Notes under the pieces: model-generated | What the model saw: the letters and a program-made list of their open reading frames with translations, nothing else | What the model was told of the DNA's origin: nothing | The model's database searches: none | Made by a program: the position numbers and the translations under genes | NCBI GenBank assembly: GCA_031277795.1 | Contig: JAITLQ010000004.1 | Span: 1 to 64,000, forward strand | Direction of reading: 5' to 3' | Source of the DNA: Arthrobacter sp. | Lineage (GTDB): Bacteria > Actinomycetota > Actinomycetes > Actinomycetales > Micrococcaceae | DNA length: 64,000 nt | Part shown: positions 35,389-48,340 of the stretch, one piece after another | How positions within the stretch are numbered: the stretch's first letter is position 1 | How the letters are laid out: the number at the start of each line of letters is the position of its first letter

Positions 35389-35979
35389 TCAGGGCCGCAC
35401 GCCGGGGGACGGGCGTCGCAGCGCCACGGCGCAGAGCGCCGCCACGAGCACCTCGGCGAGGGCCAGCCCCAGCATGGAGGTCCCCATGCCCGACGTCGCG
35501 TGCCCGCCTCCCGCACCCAGGGCACCGGAGTGGTGGGAGCCGCCGGCGGCGGCCCCCGAGGCGAGCATCCAGGCCACGTGCACGGCGACCATGGCGGCGC
35601 TCATGCCGAGCAACGCCGTGAGCTCGCGGCGGCACGGCGTGACGAGGCAACGCACGGCGCAGGCCGCGCAGCCCAGGCCCATGAGGCCGACGATCACGGC
35701 AAAGAGCGGGTCGTGGGCGTGCGCCACGGAGACCGCCGCGTGCAGCGCCAGGGCGAACAACGCGGCGACGGAGGCCGCCCGCCCCCAGCCCCGTGACGGG
35801 GCCGCGGACCAGGCAAAGGGTGAGCGGGCGCCGTCGTGCGTTGCACCGCGCCCCGCCGCCGGGGCGAGCGGGGTGCCCGAGGGCGAGCGGGCGCCGTCGA
35901 GCACGGGGTGCGCGGGCCCGGAGGCGGGCACGGCCCGCCCCGCGCGAAACGCGGGACGGGCCGTGGGGAGCGAGGTCAT
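35389..35979 (-). CDS. His/Met-rich membrane protein following the copper amine oxidase
   Basis: 196 aa, starting 5 bp after the amine oxidase stop, hence co-transcribed. A hydrophilic N-terminal 70 residues rich in Ala/Arg/Pro precede about four membrane helices. Possible metal ligands cluster outside the helices: AHAHDPLF after helix 1, a Cys pair region (GCAACAVRCLVTPC) and, between helices 3 and 4, GGSHHSGALGAGGGHATSGM. I do not recognise a named family. Placement and composition suggest copper handling for the oxidase, by inference only. Confidence 0.75.
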   Translation of the reverse strand: MTSLPTARPAFRAGRAVPASGPAHPVLDGARSPSGTPLAPAAGRGATHDGARSPFAWSAAPSRGWGRAASVAALFALALHAAVSVAHAHDPLFAVIVGLMGLGCAACAVRCLVTPCRRELTALLGMSAAMVAVHVAWMLASGAAAGGSHHSGALGAGGGHATSGMGTSMLGLALAEVLVAALCAVALRRPSPGVRP

Positions 35980-35984
35980 GATCC

Positions 35985-37943
35985 TCAGTGCTCGCAGTGG
36001 CACTCGCCGCCGGCGCAGCAGCCGTGCGCCTTGACCGGCGCCGGCACATCGAGCACGGGCGAGCGGTCGAAGAAGCCCTCGGGGCGCAGCTTGAAGCCCA
36101 CGGTGTCGACGGGCATGATCGGCCAGTCCTCGACGCGCGGGTAGTGCGTCAGGCCGAAGGTGTGCCACACGACGTCCTGCTGGCCGTCGATGTCGCGGTC
36201 CGCCTCGATCCACTGGGCGATGCCGTCGGCGCCCGGGTTCTGGTTGGCGAAGTCGCCCGTGGGGTACTTCTGCGTCTCGTCGAAGCGCGTGACCCACAGG
36301 CCGTGCGTCATGACGTTGGCGCGCTTGGCCACGGAGGAGTCGGGGTCCGCGAGCAGCGTGGGCGTGCCCATGGGGTGCAGCTTGAACGCCACCGGCTCGC
36401 CGAGGCGGTTCGTGGACTCCGGGTTGGAGATGACCCACGAGCGGCCGACGCTCCCGTCGGCGTCGCGCACGCCCTCCTTTTCGGTGGCGAGCACGGTGCG
36501 CCGGCGGGTGAAGGCGTTGCCGCGCGGGTTACCGGGGCCCATGGGGACGCGCACGGCGTCCTCCTCCTCCACGCGGGAGGCGCCGCCGTCGAGGGCGAAG
36601 TCCAGGCGCGCGGCGAACTGGTGCTGGTGGAACGGGGCGCCCAAGCCGGGGGCCAGCTGGGAGTTGTACGTCGGATCGCCCTGGTAGCCGGAGGTGAACA
36701 CGATGCCCGTGGCCTTGGCCTCGAACTCGATGGTGCCGTCCAGGTAGAGGTACCAGTAGAAGCCGTAGTCGTAGTTGCCCACGGTCGTGAAGATGGAGAT
36801 GACCAGGCGGCGGTTGCGGCGCGTGTAGTCGACGCCGCTCCACAGATCGGAGTGCTTGGAGAGGATGCTCCAGTCCTCCTCATGCATGCAGATGCCGTTC
36901 TTGATGGTGCGCGGGTTGCCGTCGTTGTCCGCGATCGTGGGGGAGAGGTAGGTGATCTCGCCCAGGCAATCGCAGCCGAGCTCCAGCGAATTGGCGCACT
37001 GGCCAATCAGGTACTCGCCGGTGTCGAAGTAGTTCTGCCAGCTGCGCACCGGGTTCGGATCGCCGTAGGGGACCACCATCTCGGCGATGGAGGCGCGGTT
37101 GAGGATGCGGCGGCGGCCCTTGTTCGGGTCGTCGAAGCTGATGTTGTGCAGCACCAGGCCGTCGCGCATGTCGAAGCCCACGTCCAGGCTCCAGCGCTCC
37201 CACTCGACGTGGTTGCCGTTCGTCACTTCGAAGGACGGGCCCTCCGGCTGGGTGATGACGATGGGCTTCTGGGTCTCGCGCAGCGGGCCCGTGAGCTCCG
37301 GATCCGTGTAGTTGCCGTGCTCCTTCGGGATCTCGACGACGCCGAAGTCCAGCACGTTCTCCACCGTGCGGTTGGTGATGTCGACGTAGGCGAGCAGGCC
37401 CTCGACCGGGTGGGCCCAGGCCGAATCCTCGGGGAACTCCTGCACGAACGCGAGGCCGCGCAGCATGCGGCGCCCGGCCTCGTCCGGGTACTCGTCGGCG
37501 TAGACGCCGGCGGAGAGCGGGGCCACGCGGACCTTGACGACGTCGAGGCCGCGCTTGGCGAGGGCCTCGAGCCAGCGCTCGTCGGTGGCGAGGAGCTCCT
37601 CGACCACGCCGTAGTCCTCGTCCTTGACGGGCAGCTCGCCCGTGGCCGCGGTATCCAGCTCGCGCACCGACTCCACCACGCCGCGGGTCACCGAGACGAT
37701 CGCGTCGCGGGAGATGCCGTCGGCGGTGTCGAGGGTCTGGACGCGGAAGCGGCGATCGACCGGGGCGTCCTCGGTAAGGCCGAAGGCGGGGTCGATGAGG
37801 CCGATGTAGGCCAGGCGAACGGTCTCAGAGAAGTTGCCGGCCTCGGCGAGCAGGCGGCGGGCCTCGCTCACCTCCTCCGGGGTGGCCAGCGTGTGATGGC
37901 CAACGACGGCGGTGCCGCTGTGCGCGCAGGTGGTCTCAGACAT
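35985..37943 (-). CDS. Copper/topaquinone primary amine oxidase (phenylethylamine/tyramine oxidase type)
   Basis: 652 aa from ATG with GGAG upstream. Oxidises primary amines to aldehyde, NH3 and H2O2. Very close in pattern to Arthrobacter globiformis phenylethylamine oxidase. The topaquinone precursor is Tyr391 in [12 protein letters not shown]. The catalytic-base Asp lies in [11 protein letters not shown]. Copper ligands are both His of [12 protein letters not shown] plus His in [12 protein letters not shown]. The C-terminus [20 protein letters not shown] is standard, but the last 13 residues ([13 protein letters not shown]) are Cys/His-rich. There is no signal peptide, so it is cytoplasmic as in Arthrobacter. 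Divergent from tetR. Confidence 0.96.
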   Translation of the reverse strand: MSETTCAHSGTAVVGHHTLATPEEVSEARRLLAEAGNFSETVRLAYIGLIDPAFGLTEDAPVDRRFRVQTLDTADGISRDAIVSVTRGVVESVRELDTAATGELPVKDEDYGVVEELLATDERWLEALAKRGLDVVKVRVAPLSAGVYADEYPDEAGRRMLRGLAFVQEFPEDSAWAHPVEGLLAYVDITNRTVENVLDFGVVEIPKEHGNYTDPELTGPLRETQKPIVITQPEGPSFEVTNGNHVEWERWSLDVGFDMRDGLVLHNISFDDPNKGRRRILNRASIAEMVVPYGDPNPVRSWQNYFDTGEYLIGQCANSLELGCDCLGEITYLSPTIADNDGNPRTIKNGICMHEEDWSILSKHSDLWSGVDYTRRNRRLVISIFTTVGNYDYGFYWYLYLDGTIEFEAKATGIVFTSGYQGDPTYNSQLAPGLGAPFHQHQFAARLDFALDGGASRVEEEDAVRVPMGPGNPRGNAFTRRRTVLATEKEGVRDADGSVGRSWVISNPESTNRLGEPVAFKLHPMGTPTLLADPDSSVAKRANVMTHGLWVTRFDETQKYPTGDFANQNPGADGIAQWIEADRDIDGQQDVVWHTFGLTHYPRVEDWPIMPVDTVGFKLRPEGFFDRSPVLDVPAPVKAHGCCAGGECHCEH

Positions 37944-38000
37944 GGTGTCTCCGATCCGAGGGAAAACCGAGAGGAGCAGCGTGACGTCGGACACGCTTTT

Positions 38001-38016
38001 TTCTATGGTTGTAGAG
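38001..38016. promoter_or_regulatory. Candidate TetR operator, TCTA-N6-TAGA
   Basis: TTCTAT-GGTT-GTAGAG lies in the 130-bp divergent region of tetR and the amine oxidase gene. It keeps the TCTA-N6-TAGA core of the GTCTAC-N4-GTAGAC sites linked with the related TetR at 48545, but with different outer bases. Confidence 0.5.
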
Positions 38017-38073
38017 AATAGGGGAGTGGATACGATGTGACAAGCCCCACCTGAGGATGTGAATAGGAGCACC

Positions 38074-38715
38074 GTGCCGAAGATCGTCGATCACGACGCC
38101 CGCCGCCGAGAACTGGTGGAGATCGCCTCGCAGGTGATCGCCAAGAATGGCGTGGAGGGTGCCACGCTGCGGGAGCTGGCCGCGGAGGCCGGCTTCTCCA
38201 ACGGCGCCATCAAGCCGTACTTCCCCACCAAGGACTCGCTCTTCTCCGCCACGTTCACGCACGTCTTTGGCCGCACCAACGAGCGCATCGAGCGCCGCGT
38301 GCGCGGCCTGCGCGGCTGGGACGCCGTGCTGGCCTTCGCCCAGGAGGTGCTGCCCCTGGATGCCGCCGCGATGGACGAGGCCCGCGTGGTGGTGGCGTAC
38401 TGGGCGCTGGCCGCGCAATCCCCGGACACCGCCCAGCTCATGGTGCAGCAGCAGGCGCAGTGGCGGCAGTGGCTCACCGACTGGGTGGCACAGGCGATGG
38501 CGGACGGCGAGGTGCGCCAGGGCGTGAGCGTGAGCTCCGCGGCCGAGGCCCTCCTGACCTTCTTCGAGGGCGCGCAGATCGTGGGCGTGGTCGACCCGGT
38601 GGGCGGCTCCGCGCGGGCCCTGCGGGGGCAGCTTGACCAACTCATCGACGGCTGGATGGCGTGGGACTCGGCACGCGGGGACGGCGAAGGTGGCCGGCCG
38701 GAGGTTCACAGCTGA
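38074..38715 (+). CDS. TetR family transcriptional regulator
   Basis: 213 aa from GTG with TAGGAGC 6 bp upstream; a GTG five codons earlier is possible but badly spaced. HTH region [19 protein letters not shown], then [19 protein letters not shown] and TKDSLF. The HTH is close to that of the TetR at 48545 (both start MPK-x-[12 protein letters not shown] against FANGALKHFF). Divergent from the copper amine oxidase gene, which it probably represses in the absence of amine. The ligand domain is unremarkable. Confidence 0.92.
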   Translation: MPKIVDHDARRRELVEIASQVIAKNGVEGATLRELAAEAGFSNGAIKPYFPTKDSLFSATFTHVFGRTNERIERRVRGLRGWDAVLAFAQEVLPLDAAAMDEARVVVAYWALAAQSPDTAQLMVQQQAQWRQWLTDWVAQAMADGEVRQGVSVSSAAEALLTFFEGAQIVGVVDPVGGSARALRGQLDQLIDGWMAWDSARGDGEGGRPEVHS

Positions 38716-38756
38716 CGGGAGGGTGACTTTTTCTCTCTCCCGGCGTAGATTCTCCA

Positions 38757-38772
38757 GGTGATCCGGATCACC
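38757..38772. promoter_or_regulatory. 16-bp perfect palindrome upstream of the AraC gene
   Basis: GGTGATCCGGATCACC, 68 bp before the araC start codon. AraC proteins mostly bind direct repeats, so the site may serve a different dimeric regulator, or the symmetry may be chance. Confidence 0.35.
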
Positions 38773-38839
38773 CTGTGGCGTGTTTCTCGCCAAGGCGTCC
38801 CGGGCACTGCCTACGAGTGCAGGGGAGAGGAGCGAGTCG

Positions 38840-39805
38840 ATGACGACCACCGCCCAGCCGCGATCCCGCGAGGAGCACACCCTCGCCGAGTCGGCTGACT
38901 TCGAGTCCTTCCAGCGCGCGGCGTCAACGGCGTTCGTTGGCCTGCACGCGGAGGCCATCAGCGCCACGCCCTTTGCCGGGCGGATCCTGGCCCACCGCTA
39001 CGACGACGTCTCGCTCTCTCGCGTCGATGCCCGAGCCCACCGTGTGGTCCGCACCGACGACCTCATCGCGGCCGGCGGCGGCGGTCAGTTCAAGTTCACC
39101 CTGCAGCTCTCGGGCCACGGACTGCTCATCCAGGACGGCCGCGAGACCCTCCTGCGCCCGGGCGATCTCGCCGTCTACGACACCTCCCGCCCGTACTCCC
39201 TCACCTTCGAGGAGGAGTGCGGCATCTTCGTTGCCATGGTCCCGCGCGAGCGCCTCGGCTCCACGGCGGAGGACGTCGCCGAGCTCACCGCCCTGCGCCT
39301 CGGGGGCGACGGCGGCCTCCTGGACATGGTGGCCCCCACCATGGGCGGCCTGGCCCGCCGCATGGCGCAGATGCCTGGCAACGGTCGCCGCCTGGTCGGC
39401 AACACCGTCGAACTCATCGTCACCCTCTGCGATGACGAGGCGCAGCGCCGCCTCGGCGACACCGAGTCCGGGCGCCGCGGCACCCTGCGCCGCGTCCACC
39501 ACTTCATCGAAGATCACCTCGCCGACCCGCGGCTGAGCCCGCAGCTCGTCGCGGACGCCCACTACATGTCGGTCCGTGCGCTCTACAAGCTCTTCGACGA
39601 CACCGGCAGCACCGTCGCCGCGTGGATCCGCCGGCGCCGCCTCGAGCGCGCCCGCGCCGATCTCCAGGACCCGGCGCAGCGCACCATCCCCGTCGGCGTC
39701 GTGGCGGCCCGCTGGGGCCTTCCCGACCCCGCCCACTTCTCGCGGCTCTACCGTGCCGCGTACGGCTGCTCGCCCTCGGAAGAGCGGCGCGCCGAGGCCG
39801 CCTGA
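38840..39805 (+). CDS. AraC family regulator, FeaR-like
   Basis: 321 aa from ATG with GGAGAGGAG upstream. The N-terminal half (about 40-190) is an AraC-binding-like sensor with LIQDGRETLLRPGDLAVYDT, as in FeaR/TetR-linked activators. The C-terminal AraC HTH pair covers RVHHFIEDHLADPRLS, MSVRALYKLFDDTGSTVAAWIR and GVVAARWGLPDPAHFSRLYR, ending in YGCSPSE. E. coli FeaR activates tynA (amine oxidase) and feaB (aldehyde dehydrogenase). The same gene types flank this one, so a FeaR-like role is a good guess. Confidence 0.9.
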   Translation: MTTTAQPRSREEHTLAESADFESFQRAASTAFVGLHAEAISATPFAGRILAHRYDDVSLSRVDARAHRVVRTDDLIAAGGGGQFKFTLQLSGHGLLIQDGRETLLRPGDLAVYDTSRPYSLTFEEECGIFVAMVPRERLGSTAEDVAELTALRLGGDGGLLDMVAPTMGGLARRMAQMPGNGRRLVGNTVELIVTLCDDEAQRRLGDTESGRRGTLRRVHHFIEDHLADPRLSPQLVADAHYMSVRALYKLFDDTGSTVAAWIRRRRLERARADLQDPAQRTIPVGVVAARWGLPDPAHFSRLYRAAYGCSPSEERRAEAA

Positions 39806-39825
39806 GGCGGCTAGCAAGCGCAAGG

Positions 39826-39866
39826 AACGCCCGACGGCGTGTGGTGAGCACGCGACGTCGGGCGTT
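39826..39866 (+). terminator. Hairpin after the AraC gene with GCCCGACG word
   Basis: AACGCCCGACG (39826-39836) pairs with CGTCGGGCGTT (39856-39866), with partial pairing inside; TT and a short mixed stretch follow. 20 bp past the stop. Confidence 0.65.
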
Positions 39867-40026
39867 TCGGTCCCCGCCGGGAGGCGCCCGTCAGGGCGGG
39901 CCGCGGTGAGGGAGTCACGCCCGCGCACGCATCGTCAATTGGCGTGCGGGGCAATGACAGACACGGGCCTGTGATGTGGGCCACCCTGGAATATCCACCC
40001 GATTCTCCTGCCTGGAGGTGTTTGCT

Positions 40027-41529
40027 GTGAGCAGCACTCGCACCGCGGCCCCCGCGACGTCCGGCACGACGTCAGCGGCACCCCGCAAGATCGGCACGCT
40101 GGCGCTGATCCTCATGATCATCGCGGCGTCCGCGCCCCTCACGGTGGTGGCCGGCGGCACCACCAGCAACTTTGCCGTCACCTCGGTGCTCGGCATCCCG
40201 CTCTCCTTCGTGGTCCTCGGCATCATCCTGGCGCTCTTTGCCGTGGGCTTCTCCGCCCTCTCCACCAAGGTGCAGACCGCCGGAGCGTTCTACTCCTACG
40301 TGGCTCGCGGCCTGGGCCGGGTGCCCGGCGTCGCCGCCGCGTGGGTCGCGATCATCGCCTACAACGCCATGCAGATCGGCATCTACGGCATGTTCGGCTA
40401 CGCCACGGCCGACCTCTTCTCCTCCGTGTTCTCGCTGACGGTCCCGTGGTGGGCCTGCGCGATCGGCGGCTGGGTCATCGTTGGCCTGCTGGGCATCAAC
40501 GCGGTTGACCTCTCGGCCAAGGTGCTTGGCGTCCTCGTGGCCCTCGAGTTCCTCGTGGTGTTCGTCTACGACTTCATCGCCATCGGCACGGCCCCCGAGG
40601 GCATCTCCTCCGCTGGCTTTGCCCCGGGCGAGCTCTTCACGGGCGGCGTGGGCGCGGTCCTGGCCTTCTCCGTCGCGGCGTTCATGGGCTTCGAGTCCGG
40701 CGCCATCTACACCGACGAGGTGCGCGACCCGCGCAACACGGTCCGCCGCGCCACCTTCGGCGCCGTGATCGTCATCGCCGTGTTCTACGCGTTCTCCGCG
40801 TGGGCCATGGTCATGGGCGAGGGCCCCTCCCACGTGGTCGAGAACTCGGCGACTAACGGCCCGGGCGTGGTCTTCGCGATGCTCGGCTCGGCCCTGCCGA
40901 TGTGGGCCGTGCATCTGGGCCAGGTCCTCTTCGTGACCTCGCTGCTCGCGGCACTGGTCTCCTTCCACAACGTGGTCTCGCGCTACCTGCGCTCGCTCGC
41001 CCGCGAGGGTGCGCTGCCGTCCTTCCTCGCCAGCTCTCGTGGCGTGGGCCAGGCCCCCGTGGCCGGCTCGCTGACGCAGTCCACGCTCGCCATTGCGGTG
41101 CTGGTGATCTTCGCGATCGCCGGTGCCGGCGCCGAGGATCCCATCATGTTCCCGGTCCTGACGCTCTTCACGTGGCTGACGAACGTGGGCGCGCTCGGCC
41201 TCGTCACGCTCATGGCGCTGACGAGCTTCGCTGCGCTCGTGTTCCTGCGCCGCCACCCCGATGGGCACGGCGTCTTCACCCGCGTGGTGGCGCCGCTCAT
41301 CGCCGGCGTGGCCCTGGGTGTGCTGGTCGTGACGATCATCATCCAGTTCCCCGTGCTCGTGGGCCTCGAGCCGGGCAACGTCCTGAACTGGTTGCTGCCG
41401 CTCATCGCGCTGCTGCCCGGCGTGATCGGCGCGCTGTGGGCCATGTGGCTGCGCGGCACTTCGCCCGAGCGCTTCGCCCGCATCGGTCACGGCTCCGCCG
41501 CCGAGGACGCGGACGGCGTGGGGCTCTAG
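40027..41529 (+). CDS. APC family amino acid/amine permease
   Basis: 500 aa from GTG with TGGAGGTG upstream; a GTG three codons before is an alternative. About twelve helices. The first has IIAASAPLTVVAGGTTSNFA, typical of APC carriers of the amine/amino acid group. AGAFYSYVARGLGR, GFESGAIYTDEVRDPRNTV and SFHNVVSRYLRSLAREGALP are also family marks. By position between the FeaR-like regulator and the aldehyde dehydrogenase it most likely imports the amine oxidised by the copper enzyme (phenylethylamine or tyramine), although amino acid import is possible. Confidence 0.92.
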   Translation: MSSTRTAAPATSGTTSAAPRKIGTLALILMIIAASAPLTVVAGGTTSNFAVTSVLGIPLSFVVLGIILALFAVGFSALSTKVQTAGAFYSYVARGLGRVPGVAAAWVAIIAYNAMQIGIYGMFGYATADLFSSVFSLTVPWWACAIGGWVIVGLLGINAVDLSAKVLGVLVALEFLVVFVYDFIAIGTAPEGISSAGFAPGELFTGGVGAVLAFSVAAFMGFESGAIYTDEVRDPRNTVRRATFGAVIVIAVFYAFSAWAMVMGEGPSHVVENSATNGPGVVFAMLGSALPMWAVHLGQVLFVTSLLAALVSFHNVVSRYLRSLAREGALPSFLASSRGVGQAPVAGSLTQSTLAIAVLVIFAIAGAGAEDPIMFPVLTLFTWLTNVGALGLVTLMALTSFAALVFLRRHPDGHGVFTRVVAPLIAGVALGVLVVTIIIQFPVLVGLEPGNVLNWLLPLIALLPGVIGALWAMWLRGTSPERFARIGHGSAAEDADGVGL

Positions 41530-41557
41530 GGCTCGCGCGCGGCCCGCTGGCCGTCCA

Positions 41558-41616
41558 AGATCAAGAAATCGACGGGAGATCGCCTGAGAGGCGATCTCCC
41601 GTCGATTTCTTGATCT
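41558..41616. repeat. Palindrome with 28-bp perfect arms (terminator-like)
   Basis: AGATCAAGAAATCGACGGGA (then GATCGCCT) and its exact complement are separated by GAG. AGATC recurs 19 bp apart in the left arm (41558, 41577), as does GATCT in the right (41593, 41612). It is 28 bp after the permease stop, so it may terminate that gene. Confidence 0.85.
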
Positions 41617-41923
41617 CCGGCGCTGAAGGGTGCGCACGACGGCGCGTGGGCGCGGCTGTGCCCGCCGCACCGCCGCGCGCCCGCCGGCCTCCCTGCCCGA
41701 CGTCGGGCAGGCGCCACTGTGCCTGGCGCACCGCCGCGCGGGGTCCGGTGGTGCCCCGCGCCCAACGCGCGGCGCCCGCCCGAGGCGGGCACACGCCGTC
41801 GTGCACTCAAAGACAAGCCGCGTGCCGGGATGCCGTGGCCCCGCCCGTGTGCCCCGAGCATGCTGGAGGGAACGCGGGCGCGAGCCCGCCCTGAGAAGCA
41901 GAACCACGGAAGGACTCACCCGC
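41617..41923. other. Intergenic region with GCCCGACGTCGGGC palindrome
   Basis: About 300 bp before the aldehyde dehydrogenase. It contains an 18-bp perfect palindrome CTGCCCGACGTCGGGCAG (41693-41710) and, around it, two similar segments with GCACCGCCGCGCG. No gene is supported. Confidence 0.6.
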
Positions 41924-43357
41924 ATGTCCGCTGAAGCCACCACCACGTACCCCTCCGCGCAGGAGCTGCGTCAGGCCTTCGGCCTGGCCGAGGCCGGCCG
42001 CGAGATCTTCGACCCGGCCACCGGCGAGCTCGTCGGCTACGTGCCGGCCGTGACCGAGGCCGACGTCGACACCGCCGTGGAGACCGCCCGCGCCGCCCAG
42101 AAGTCGTGGGCCGCGCTGCCGCTGTCCGAGCGCCAGGCCTACATGCTCAAGGCCGCCGACGCCATCGAGGCGCGCGCCGAGGAGCTCGCCGTGCTGCTCT
42201 CGCGCGAGCAGGGCAAGCCGCTCAACGGCCCCAACGCCCGCTTCGAGGTCGGCGCCTGCTCGGCGTGGCTGCGCGCCACCGCCTCCTTCGAGCTGGAGCC
42301 CGAGGTCCTCTTCGACGACGAGTCCGGCCGCGCCGAGCTGCACTACCGCCCGCTGGGCGTCGTGGGCGCCATCGGCCCGTGGAACTGGCCCATGATGATC
42401 GGCATCTGGCAGATCGCCCCGAGCCTGCGCATGGGCAACACGGTCATCGTGAAGCCCTCCGGCTACACGGCGCTGTGCGTCACCGCGATGATCAACGTCA
42501 TGAACGAGGTCCTGCCGGCCGGCGTGCTGCAGATCGTCGCGGGCGACCGCGTGGTGGGCAACGCCATGACGACCCACGCCGGCATCGACAAGATCATGTT
42601 CACGGGCTCCACCCCGGCCGGCAAGGCCATCGTGAAGGCCGCAGCCGACACCCTCAAGCGCACCACCATGGAGCTGGGCGGCAACGACGCCGGCATCGTG
42701 CTGGACGACGCCGATCCGGCCGCCATCGCCGCGGATCTGTTCTGGGGCGCCTTCATCAACACGGGCCAGACCTGCGCCGCGCTGAAGCGCCTCTACGTCC
42801 CCGAGTCGCTCTACGAGGCGGTGTGCGAGGAGCTCGTGAAGGTGGCCCAGGCCTCCCCGATGGGCGTTGGCCTCTCCGAGGAGAACGTGCTCGGCCCGCT
42901 GCAGAACAAGGCCCAGTTCACGATCGTCAAGGACCTCGTCCAGGCGGCCAAGGACTCCGGCGCCCGCGTGCTCATCGGCGGCGAGGCCCCGGCCGAGGAC
43001 TCCGTCGGCTTCTTCTTCCCGACCACGCTGATCGCCGACATCGACAACGACAACCCGCTCGTGACCGAGGAGCAGTTCGGCCCGGCCCTGCCGATCATCA
43101 AGTACACCGATCTGGAGCAGGCCATCGAGTGGGCCAACGCCCTCGAGGTCGGCCTCGGCTCCTCCGTGTGGTCCTCCAACCGCGAGCGTGCGCTCGAGGT
43201 GGCGGCCCGCCTCGAGGCCGGCACCACGTGGATCAACAAGCACGGCGCCATCGACCCGCGCATGCCCTTCGGCGGCGCCAAGCAGTCCGGCTTCGGCCTG
43301 GAGTTCGGCGTCGAGGGCCTCAAGCACCTCGGCCAGCCGCACGTGATCAACTTCTGA
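41924..43357 (+). CDS. Aldehyde dehydrogenase (phenylacetaldehyde dehydrogenase candidate)
   Basis: 477 aa from ATG with GGAAGGAC upstream. NAD(P)-dependent ALDH: GPWNWPMMIGIWQIAPSL (NAD/oxyanion Asn), FTGSTPAGKAIVKAA, base Glu in TMELGGNDAG, catalytic Cys in NTGQTCAALKRL and INKHGAIDPRMPFGG with KQSGFG late. Context as the last gene after amine oxidase, regulators and permease suggests it oxidises the amine-derived aldehyde (FeaB role). By sequence alone it is a general member of the ALDH family. Confidence 0.93.
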   Translation: MSAEATTTYPSAQELRQAFGLAEAGREIFDPATGELVGYVPAVTEADVDTAVETARAAQKSWAALPLSERQAYMLKAADAIEARAEELAVLLSREQGKPLNGPNARFEVGACSAWLRATASFELEPEVLFDDESGRAELHYRPLGVVGAIGPWNWPMMIGIWQIAPSLRMGNTVIVKPSGYTALCVTAMINVMNEVLPAGVLQIVAGDRVVGNAMTTHAGIDKIMFTGSTPAGKAIVKAAADTLKRTTMELGGNDAGIVLDDADPAAIAADLFWGAFINTGQTCAALKRLYVPESLYEAVCEELVKVAQASPMGVGLSEENVLGPLQNKAQFTIVKDLVQAAKDSGARVLIGGEAPAEDSVGFFFPTTLIADIDNDNPLVTEEQFGPALPIIKYTDLEQAIEWANALEVGLGSSVWSSNRERALEVAARLEAGTTWINKHGAIDPRMPFGGAKQSGFGLEFGVEGLKHLGQPHVINF

Positions 43358-43363
43358 TCGCTT

Positions 43364-43492
43364 CCGTCACCGGCCGCGTGCGGCGGTCGGTGACGGGCCA
43401 GGCGCCCGCTCCCTTCCCGGGGCGGGCGCCGCCGCTCTCGCCAGAGCACACGACCCGGCGCCCCGTTCATCGTCATGGAGGACGGGGCGCCG
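43364..43492 (+). terminator. Two hairpins after the aldehyde dehydrogenase gene
   Basis: CCGTCACCG/CGGTGACGG (43364-43372, 43388-43396) begins 6 bp past the stop. CGGCGCCCCGT/ACGGGGCGCCG (43456-43466, 43482-43492) has a 15-nt loop. Together they insulate the helicase gene. Confidence 0.65.
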
Positions 43493-43584
43493 TCGCGTGT
43501 CCGCGGGGCGTTGCGGGATGGAAGGTGCCCGACGGCGGACACCGGGTGCCGCGCGTGCGCCGACCGTCGCCCGGACGCGCAAGA

Positions 43585-47163
<3,579 letters not shown>

Positions 47164-47266
47164 GTTCCGGGGCGGACGGCGCGGATGCTCGACGGCGTGG
47201 GGTCGGGCTGGGTCGCTGGTGTCGGGGCCGGCGAGGGGTCGGGTGACACGCGCTGCGTCGGGACGG

Positions 47267-48340
47267 TCAGCCGGCGGCCGAGGCACCCGGGGCGCCCGAG
47301 GTGCCCGCCCGCTCGACGTAAGCGTTGAGCAACGCGGCGGCGGAGACGGCGTCGTCCACCGTGACCGTGAGCGAGCTCCCGTTGGTGCGGGTGACCTGCA
47401 CGGCCTCACCGCTGCGCATGATGACGCCCCAGCCGGACCCGGGGGAGTAGCGCCAGCCCCAGCCGCCGAACTGGCCCATCGCGCTGACGGGAAGCACCTC
47501 GGCGCGCTCGATGTCTCGCGTCTTGGCGCTCAGGCGGGGGAGGCCGAGCAACCCGCGGATGCTGAGCCCGGAGGCGTCGACGCGAACGGTGACCGAGGTC
47601 AGCGCCGGCACCATGAGCAGCACGAGCGCCGCGACGCCGCAGGAGACCCACAGGGTGAAGGCGGCACCGTCCGGATGCCGGCGGGCATCGACCACCGCCA
47701 CCACCACGATCACGGCGCACAGCGCCACGACCGCGCCGTTGATGATCCACGCGACCTTGCCCAGGCCCACGCGTCGGGACCACGTGTTGTCCGCACCCTG
47801 CGCCAGCGGCGCGGCGGCGGGGCGGACGGGCGCGTCCTCGCCCTCCACGTCCCACGTGACGCGGTAGGCCCACCAAGCCGCGAGCCCGCCCAGCGCCGCG
47901 CCGGCCAGGATGCCGACCACCAGGCGCGGGCCGAGGTCCTCGTCGCCCGCGCCGGACACGCTCAGGCAAATCGCCAGGAAGACACCGGTGAAGACGGTGT
48001 TCGCGGCAAGAAAGCGCAGGCGCTGGCCGGGTCCGTTGCCGTCCGCCTGCCCCACGCCGCTGAGCCCGATCGCTGCCAGCAGCGCCACCACACCCGAGCC
48101 GATCCCCGCCGTGATCGCGGGGAACGTCCAGGCGGGGCCCCACCCGTCCACGACGCCGCCGGGGCCCCAGTGCGTGGGGACGGTTGCGGTGAGATCGGGG
48201 ATCAAGAGCACCTGGGTCGCGGCGGCGGCCAGGACCACCACCAGCGGGAAGACGAGGGCCACGAGGACGAAGCGGCGCCTCGCCACGGGGCGCGGCGCGG
48301 TGCGGTCGGCGGGACGGGTGGAGGGTGTTCCTGCGTTCAC
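47267..48340 (-). CDS. DUF1648 domain membrane protein
   Basis: 357 aa from GTG with AGGAGC upstream (MNAGTPST). After a basic N-terminus and a first helix comes PTHWGPGGVVDGWGPAW, the DUF1648 signature. Several helices follow, then a C-terminal soluble part (about 250-340) with GLSIRGLLGLPRL and GWGWRYSPGSGWG, as in actinobacterial DUF1648-PH-like proteins. DUF1648 also occurs in the SdpI immunity protein, but no immunity role is indicated here. Divergent from tetR at 48545. Confidence 0.8.
   Translation of the reverse strand: MNAGTPSTRPADRTAPRPVARRRFVLVALVFPLVVVLAAAATQVLLIPDLTATVPTHWGPGGVVDGWGPAWTFPAITAGIGSGVVALLAAIGLSGVGQADGNGPGQRLRFLAANTVFTGVFLAICLSVSGAGDEDLGPRLVVGILAGAALGGLAAWWAYRVTWDVEGEDAPVRPAAAPLAQGADNTWSRRVGLGKVAWIINGAVVALCAVIVVVAVVDARRHPDGAAFTLWVSCGVAALVLLMVPALTSVTVRVDASGLSIRGLLGLPRLSAKTRDIERAEVLPVSAMGQFGGWGWRYSPGSGWGVIMRSGEAVQVTRTNGSSLTVTVDDAVSAAALLNAYVERAGTSGAPGASAAG

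Noticed and set aside
33275-36034. A 919-codon plus-strand frame across the palindrome region, the amidohydrolase gene and the membrane protein gene
   Set aside because: It runs antisense to two supported genes and through terminators; no domain or start signal.
35988-38021. A 677-codon open frame opposite the copper amine oxidase gene
   Set aside because: Antisense by-product of codon bias; composition (Val, Ala, Asp, His runs) matches other antisense frames and there is no ribosome site.
42106-43584. The helicase frame stays open about 1.5 kb upstream into the aldehyde dehydrogenase gene
   Set aside because: That stretch is the +1 frame of a clear ALDH gene and is Arg/Gly-rich nonsense; helicase homology starts near 43585.
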